Source: JBKBMT01 sp046295655
GTDB taxonomy: Bacteria > Pseudomonadota > Alphaproteobacteria > Rhodobacterales > Rhodobacteraceae
Reading direction: 5' to 3'
DNA: 64,000 bases
Assembly (NCBI GenBank): GCA_046295655.1
Contig: JBKBMT010000001.1
Coordinates: 67,037-131,036 of the forward strand
Of this stretch, positions 60,659 to 64,000 are shown one piece after another; the first letter of the stretch is position 1, and each line of letters starts with the position of its first letter. Position numbers and translations under genes: made by a program. The notes under the pieces were generated by a model. That model ran no database searches. It had not been told where the DNA came from and saw only the letters and a list, made by a program, of their open reading frames with translations.

Positions 60659-61576
60659 ATGAAAGCCGCCGTCGCCCAGATCGCCGCGATTCCCGACGAC
60701 CCGATGGCCACCGCGCGCAAGGCCGCCGCCACGCTGCGCGAGGCTGCCGGCGAGGGCGCGCGGCTGGTCGTCTTTCCCGAGGCGCTGATCGGCGGCTATC
60801 CCAAGGGGGCAAGCTTCGGGGCGCCGATCGGGATGCGCCGGCCCGAGGGCCGCGAGGCGTTCCGGCGCTATTTCGAAGCCTCGGTGACGCTGGACGGGCC
60901 CGAGATGGCAGAGCTTGCCGAAGCGGCCGCCGACAGCGGCGCCTTCGCGGTGGCAGGGATCATCGAACGCGACGGCGGCACGCTCTACTGCACGGCGGTC
61001 TATCTGGACGGCGCGAAGGGTATCGTCGGAAAGCACCGCAAGCTGATGCCGACCGCCGGCGAACGGCTCATCTGGGGTTTCGGCGACGGATCGACGATGA
61101 AGGCGGTCGATGCCGATTTCGGAACGGTCGGCGCGGTGATCTGCTGGGAGAACTACATGCCCGCACTCAGGATGCACATGTATGCCCAGGGGGTGCAGTT
61201 CTACTGCGCCCCCACCGCCGACGATCGCGACACCTGGCTGCCCACCATGCAGCACATTGCGCTGGAGGGCCGCTGCTTCGTGCTGACGGCCTGCCAGCAC
61301 ATCACCCGCGCGGCGTTTGGTGCCGCGCATGAAAGCGCGCTGGGCGATGACCCCGCGACAGTGATGATGCGCGGCGGTTCGGCCATCGTATCCCCCTTGG
61401 GCCGGGTCCTGGCCGGACCGAATTTCGATGGCGAGACGGTGCTTTATGCCGATCTCGATCCGGCCGAGATTCCGCGGGCCAAGTACGATTTCGACGTGAC
61501 CGGCCATTATGCCCGCCCGGACGTCTTTCAGCTGATGGTGGATACCCGCGCGAAACGGGCGGTGAGCGAGGTCTGA
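60659..61576 (+). CDS. Nitrilase/cyanide hydratase-type carbon-nitrogen hydrolase
   Basis: Nitrilase-superfamily enzyme of 305 residues. The catalytic triad is visible: glutamate in VFPEALIGGYP, lysine in GKHRKLMPT and cysteine in VICWENYMP. The GGYP and CWENYMP forms point to true nitrilases, which convert nitriles to acids plus ammonia. ATG at 60659 is six bases after AAGGGG; the in-frame ATG at 60653 is too close. Its stop shares a base with the flavin reductase start (TGATG). Confidence 0.9.
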   Translation: MKAAVAQIAAIPDDPMATARKAAATLREAAGEGARLVVFPEALIGGYPKGASFGAPIGMRRPEGREAFRRYFEASVTLDGPEMAELAEAAADSGAFAVAGIIERDGGTLYCTAVYLDGAKGIVGKHRKLMPTAGERLIWGFGDGSTMKAVDADFGTVGAVICWENYMPALRMHMYAQGVQFYCAPTADDRDTWLPTMQHIALEGRCFVLTACQHITRAAFGAAHESALGDDPATVMMRGGSAIVSPLGRVLAGPNFDGETVLYADLDPAEIPRAKYDFDVTGHYARPDVFQLMVDTRAKRAVSEV

Positions 61577-62199
61577 TGCGTTTCGACATGGAGGCGGTCG
61601 GACCCGCCATCGGCTACAAGCTCCTGTCCTCGACAGTCACGCCGCGGCCCATTGCCTGGATCACGACGCTGGGGCTGGACGGCGTGGTGAACGCCGCGCC
61701 CTATTCCTTCTTCAACGCCATGGGTCCCAACCCGCCGACGGTCGCGATCGGGATGCAGCGCGATCCGGTCCGGGGCTGGAAGGATTCGCCGCGCAACATC
61801 ATGGACACGGGCGAATTCGTGGTGAACCTGGTTCCGGAACCGCTGGCCGAGGCGATGAACGTCACCTGCATCGACGCGCCCCCCGCGGTGTCCGAGATCG
61901 AGCTGGCAGGGCTCGAGACCGCGGCCTGCGATCACATCCGCCCGCCACGGATCGCGGCCGCGCCGGTGTCCTTCGAATGCGTGAACCTCGCGTCGGTCGT
62001 CACCGGCCCGCAGCAGGTGGTCGTGATCGGCCGCGTGATCGCCGTGCATGTCCGGGACGAATTCGTGCTGAACGTCGAACGTGGTCACATCGACACTGCG
62101 GCGCTGGGTCTGATCGGGCGGATGGGGGGGTCGGGGATCTATGCCCGGACCCACGACACGTTCCAGATGGACCGGCCGGTGTGGGAGGATCGCGGCTGA
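61576..62199 (+). CDS. Flavin reductase family protein (FMN-binding split barrel)
   Basis: Protein of 207 residues with TPRPIAWITTLGLDGVVNAAPYSFFNAMGPNPP at the N-terminus, the flavin-binding part of the DIM6/NtaB family. It could supply reduced FMN to a monooxygenase or act as an oxidoreductase by itself. No two-component oxygenase is encoded in the visible cluster. It overlaps the nitrilase gene by one base (TGATG). Confidence 0.88.
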   Translation: MRFDMEAVGPAIGYKLLSSTVTPRPIAWITTLGLDGVVNAAPYSFFNAMGPNPPTVAIGMQRDPVRGWKDSPRNIMDTGEFVVNLVPEPLAEAMNVTCIDAPPAVSEIELAGLETAACDHIRPPRIAAAPVSFECVNLASVVTGPQQVVVIGRVIAVHVRDEFVLNVERGHIDTAALGLIGRMGGSGIYARTHDTFQMDRPVWEDRG

Positions 62200-62268
62200 G
62201 CCGGCCTGCGCACCCTTGACCTCGGCGCGGGGCGGGTCCAGCGTCGCGCGGCAAACTCGAGGCATCCG

Positions 62269-63171
62269 ATGGCCCGCGCACCGATCCTGACACCTGTTCT
62301 GATCGCCGGATCCCTGATCCTGCTGATCGGTTTCGCCATCCGGGCCAGCTTCGGCGTGTTCCAGATACCGATTGCCGAGGAGTTCGGCTGGGCGCGGGCC
62401 GAGTTCAGTCTGGCCATCGCCATCCAGAACATGGCCTGGGGCATCGGACAGCCGCTCTTCGGCATGGTGGCCGAGCGTTTCGGCGACCGCCGTGCGATCG
62501 TGCTGGGGGCGCTGATGTATGCGGCCGGGCTGGTGCTGTCGTCCTTCGCCGTCATGCCCTGGCAACACCATCTGCTGGAGATTCTCGTGGGCTTCGGCAT
62601 TGCCGGGACCGGTTTCGGCGTGATCCTCGCTGTGGTCGGACGGGCGGCGGCGCCGGAGCATCGGTCCATGGCGCTGGGCATCGCGACCGCTGCCGGATCG
62701 GCCGGACAGGTCGTCGGCGCACCAGCGGCCGAGTTCCTGCTGGCCTTCTATCCCTGGCAGACGGTGTTCGTCATCTTCGCCGCGACAGTCCTTGCCTCGC
62801 TGCTGCTGCTGCCCTTCATCCGCTCGCCGCAGCCTCCGGCCACCCGCGCCGAGCTGGAAGAAAGCATGGGCACGGTTCTGATCCGAGCCTTCCGGGATCC
62901 GTCCTTCGCGCTGATCTTCATCGGCTTCTTTTCCTGCGGCTATCAGCTTGCCTTCATCACTGCGCATTTCCCCGCCTTCGTGACCGAGATGTGCGGTCCC
63001 ATCGACCCCGCAGGCTCGCTGGCGGGTCTGGGCATCACCAGCACCTCGGCACTGGGGGCGGTGGCGATCGCGGTGATCGGGCTTGCCAATATCGCCGGAA
63101 CCCTGACCGCGGGCTGGCTGGGCGCGCGCTATACCCGCATGTGGCGCGACAGACGGTTCTGCACAATCTGA
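62269..63171 (+). pseudogene. MFS transporter, truncated at the 3' end
   Basis: The first 290 or so residues are a normal major-facilitator protein with eight to nine membrane segments and the loop-2 motif GMVAERFGDRRAIVLG. After GWLGARYTRMW the sequence turns to RDRRFCTI and stops at 63171, about 100 residues short of a 12-helix MFS protein. The break is at about 63139-63150, where an 11-base direct repeat begins; an IS3-family element starts 34 bases after the stop. The transporter is probably inactive. It likely served the upstream catabolic operon. Confidence 0.8.
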
Positions 63172-63180
63172 CAGACGGTT
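63148..63180. repeat. Direct repeat at MFS breakpoint
   Basis: GACAGACGGTT occurs at 63148-63158 and again at 63170-63180, a 22-base period. It lies between the MFS homology and the start of the IS element. It may be a remnant of another mobile element or of a deletion, since it is not a simple target duplication flanking the IS. Confidence 0.5.
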
Positions 63181-63278
63181 TGGCAGTAAACGTTTTTCGC
63201 GCAGTGAACTGGCCCCCGTTTCGACCGGACACTTGGGCATAGCCATGGAGGCTCAGGGATATACCTGAGCATGTGCTT

Positions 63279-63656
63279 ATGTCCGAGATCGAGATCATCG
63301 CCGATGGCGGCCGTCGTCGCCGCTGGAGTGCCGCCGAGAAGCTGCGGATTGTTGAGGAGACGCTGGACGACAGGGCCAGCATCTCGGTTGTGGCGCGCCG
63401 CAATGGCGTTGCACCGAACCTGCTGTATCGTTGGCGACGCCTCATGCTCGAAGGTGGGAGTGTCGCCGTGTCCGAGGACGATGATGTGACCAGCAACAAG
63501 GTCGTCCGGCAGCTGGAGGACCGGGTCCGGGAACTCGAACGCCAGCTCGGCCGCAAGACGCTGGAGGCCGAGATCCTGCGCGAGGCGCTGGACAAGTCAC
63601 GGTCAAGAAAACCGACCTTGCTCGCGCGATCGCTGCTGAAGGACGATTTCCGGTGA
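63279..63656 (+). CDS. IS3-family transposase OrfA (IS2-type)
   Basis: DNA-binding helix-turn-helix protein of 125 residues. RRRRWSAAEKLRIVEETLDD and VARRNGVAPNLLYRWRRLML form the HTH. VVRQLEDRVRELERQLGRKT followed by LEAEILREAL is a leucine-zipper-like coiled coil. ATG at 63279 is used; GTG at 63273 is an alternative. The stop overlaps the OrfB frame. Confidence 0.9.
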   Translation: MSEIEIIADGGRRRRWSAAEKLRIVEETLDDRASISVVARRNGVAPNLLYRWRRLMLEGGSVAVSEDDDVTSNKVVRQLEDRVRELERQLGRKTLEAEILREALDKSRSRKPTLLARSLLKDDFR

Positions 63657-64000
63657 AGGTCGTGGCCGAAACCCTGGGCGTGGCCCGGTCCAACCTGATC
63701 GACCGGCTGAAGGGCAGGACGAAGCCGCGTCGGCGCTATCATAAAGCGCAAGACGCGGCGGTGGTGCCGTTGATCACGACGCTCGTGTCGGCACGACCGA
63801 CCTATGGATACCGACGGATCACCGCAATCCTGAACCGCCAGTTGCGATCGGAAGGCATGGCGCCGGTCAATCACAAGCGGGTCTACCGGATCATGCGGGC
63901 CCATAACCTGCTGCTGGCCCGGAGATACACGGAGCGCCCCGAGCATGTTCACGACGGCAAGGTGATCGTCATGCGCTCGAACCTGTGCTGGTGTTCGGAC
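63653..64000 (+). CDS. IS3-family transposase OrfB, partial
   Basis: The -1 frame relative to OrfA is open from about 63605 (KKTDLARAIAAEGRFPVKVV) to the window end. It carries the conserved PTYGYRRITAILNRQLRSEG, NHKRVYRIMRAHNLLLARR and the start of the DDE catalytic core at NLCWCSD, whose last residue is probably the first catalytic aspartate. It is normally made as an OrfAB fusion through a -1 frameshift near AGA-AAA at 63606-63611; GTG at 63653 could start a free OrfB. The 3' end is outside the window. Confidence 0.88.
   Translation, partial: MKVVAETLGVARSNLIDRLKGRTKPRRRYHKAQDAAVVPLITTLVSARPTYGYRRITAILNRQLRSEGMAPVNHKRVYRIMRAHNLLLARRYTERPEHVHDGKVIVMRSNLCWCSD

Larger units (their letters stand above)
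63205..64000 (+). mobile_element. IS3-family element, IS2-type (left end, incomplete)
   Basis: A left inverted-repeat-like end starts at 63205 with TGAACTGGCCCCC and continues to GGACAC at 63227-63232, the usual IS3-family ending pattern. Inside are two overlapping transposase frames in the order orfA then orfB in the -1 frame. The element runs past position 64000, so its right end and target duplication cannot be seen. Confidence 0.82.

Overview
This window comes from a high-G+C alphaproteobacterium, most likely of the Rhodobacteraceae. The evidence is the complete bztABCD amino-acid transporter with lengths close to the Rhodobacter capsulatus proteins, a Rhodobacterales-type porin, a DinB with an N-terminal zinc ribbon, and the flagellar order motB-flgE-flgK-flgL-flgI. 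It looks like ordinary chromosomal housekeeping DNA carrying a few accessory catabolic operons. A disrupted transporter and an insertion sequence lie at the right edge. Short stop/start overlaps (mostly ATGA) are very frequent, so many genes are probably translationally coupled.

Layout, left half. 1-7.3 kb: dinB faces a BmpA-type ABC importer operon (binding protein, fused double ATPase, two permeases) that ends in a CodA-like cytosine deaminase, so import and deamination of a nucleobase or nucleoside are encoded together. 7.4-11.8 kb: an ABC exporter operon (ATPase, double FtsX permease, HlyD-type adaptor). 11.8-19 kb: a translation block on the minus strand (rbfA, a phosphodiester glycosidase, truB, ffh, four consecutive RimJ/RimL-type acetyltransferases, chorismate mutase, rpsP, rimM). 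19-25 kb: dapB, tRNA-Phe(GAA) with a visible promoter, nagA (split by ten N), glpR, divergent glpD with a probable GlpR operator, and an M19 dipeptidase. 25-31 kb: flagellar genes, then a 0.7 kb stretch with no convincing gene, a DsbA-like thiol protein, and a convergent cysteine-rich secreted protein with one CX2CH and one CX3CH motif.

Layout, right half. 34-39 kb: ilvD, two conserved proteins of unknown function, crcB, an RluC-type pseudouridine synthase and an Atp12-type F1-ATPase chaperone. 39-44 kb: bztABCD with hairpins in the leader and between bztA and bztB. 44-48 kb: an AEC carrier, S-formylglutathione hydrolase, a DUF188 protein, a DMT transporter and an ornithine-cyclodeaminase-like protein. 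48-54.4 kb, minus strand: a BadF-type sugar kinase, a GST, holA, lptE, leuS and a DUF3576 lipoprotein. 54.6-56.3 kb: a porin with a strong terminator, and a YggS protein. 56.3-63.2 kb: a catabolic cluster (aldehyde dehydrogenase, GntR regulator, double-cupin gentisate-dioxygenase-like enzyme, FAH-family hydrolase, nitrilase, flavin reductase, MFS transporter) with a candidate GntR operator. The MFS gene is truncated, and an IS3-family (IS2-type) element begins at about 63205 and runs off the window.

No CRISPR array, prophage or recognisable defence locus is present. The most unusual signals are the overlapping chain ffh-4xGNAT-aroQ, the paired DsbA-like and CX2CH/CX3CH proteins, and the gentisate/nitrilase cluster of unknown substrate. 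The nagA break looks like an assembly artefact that closes in frame with zero missing bases.
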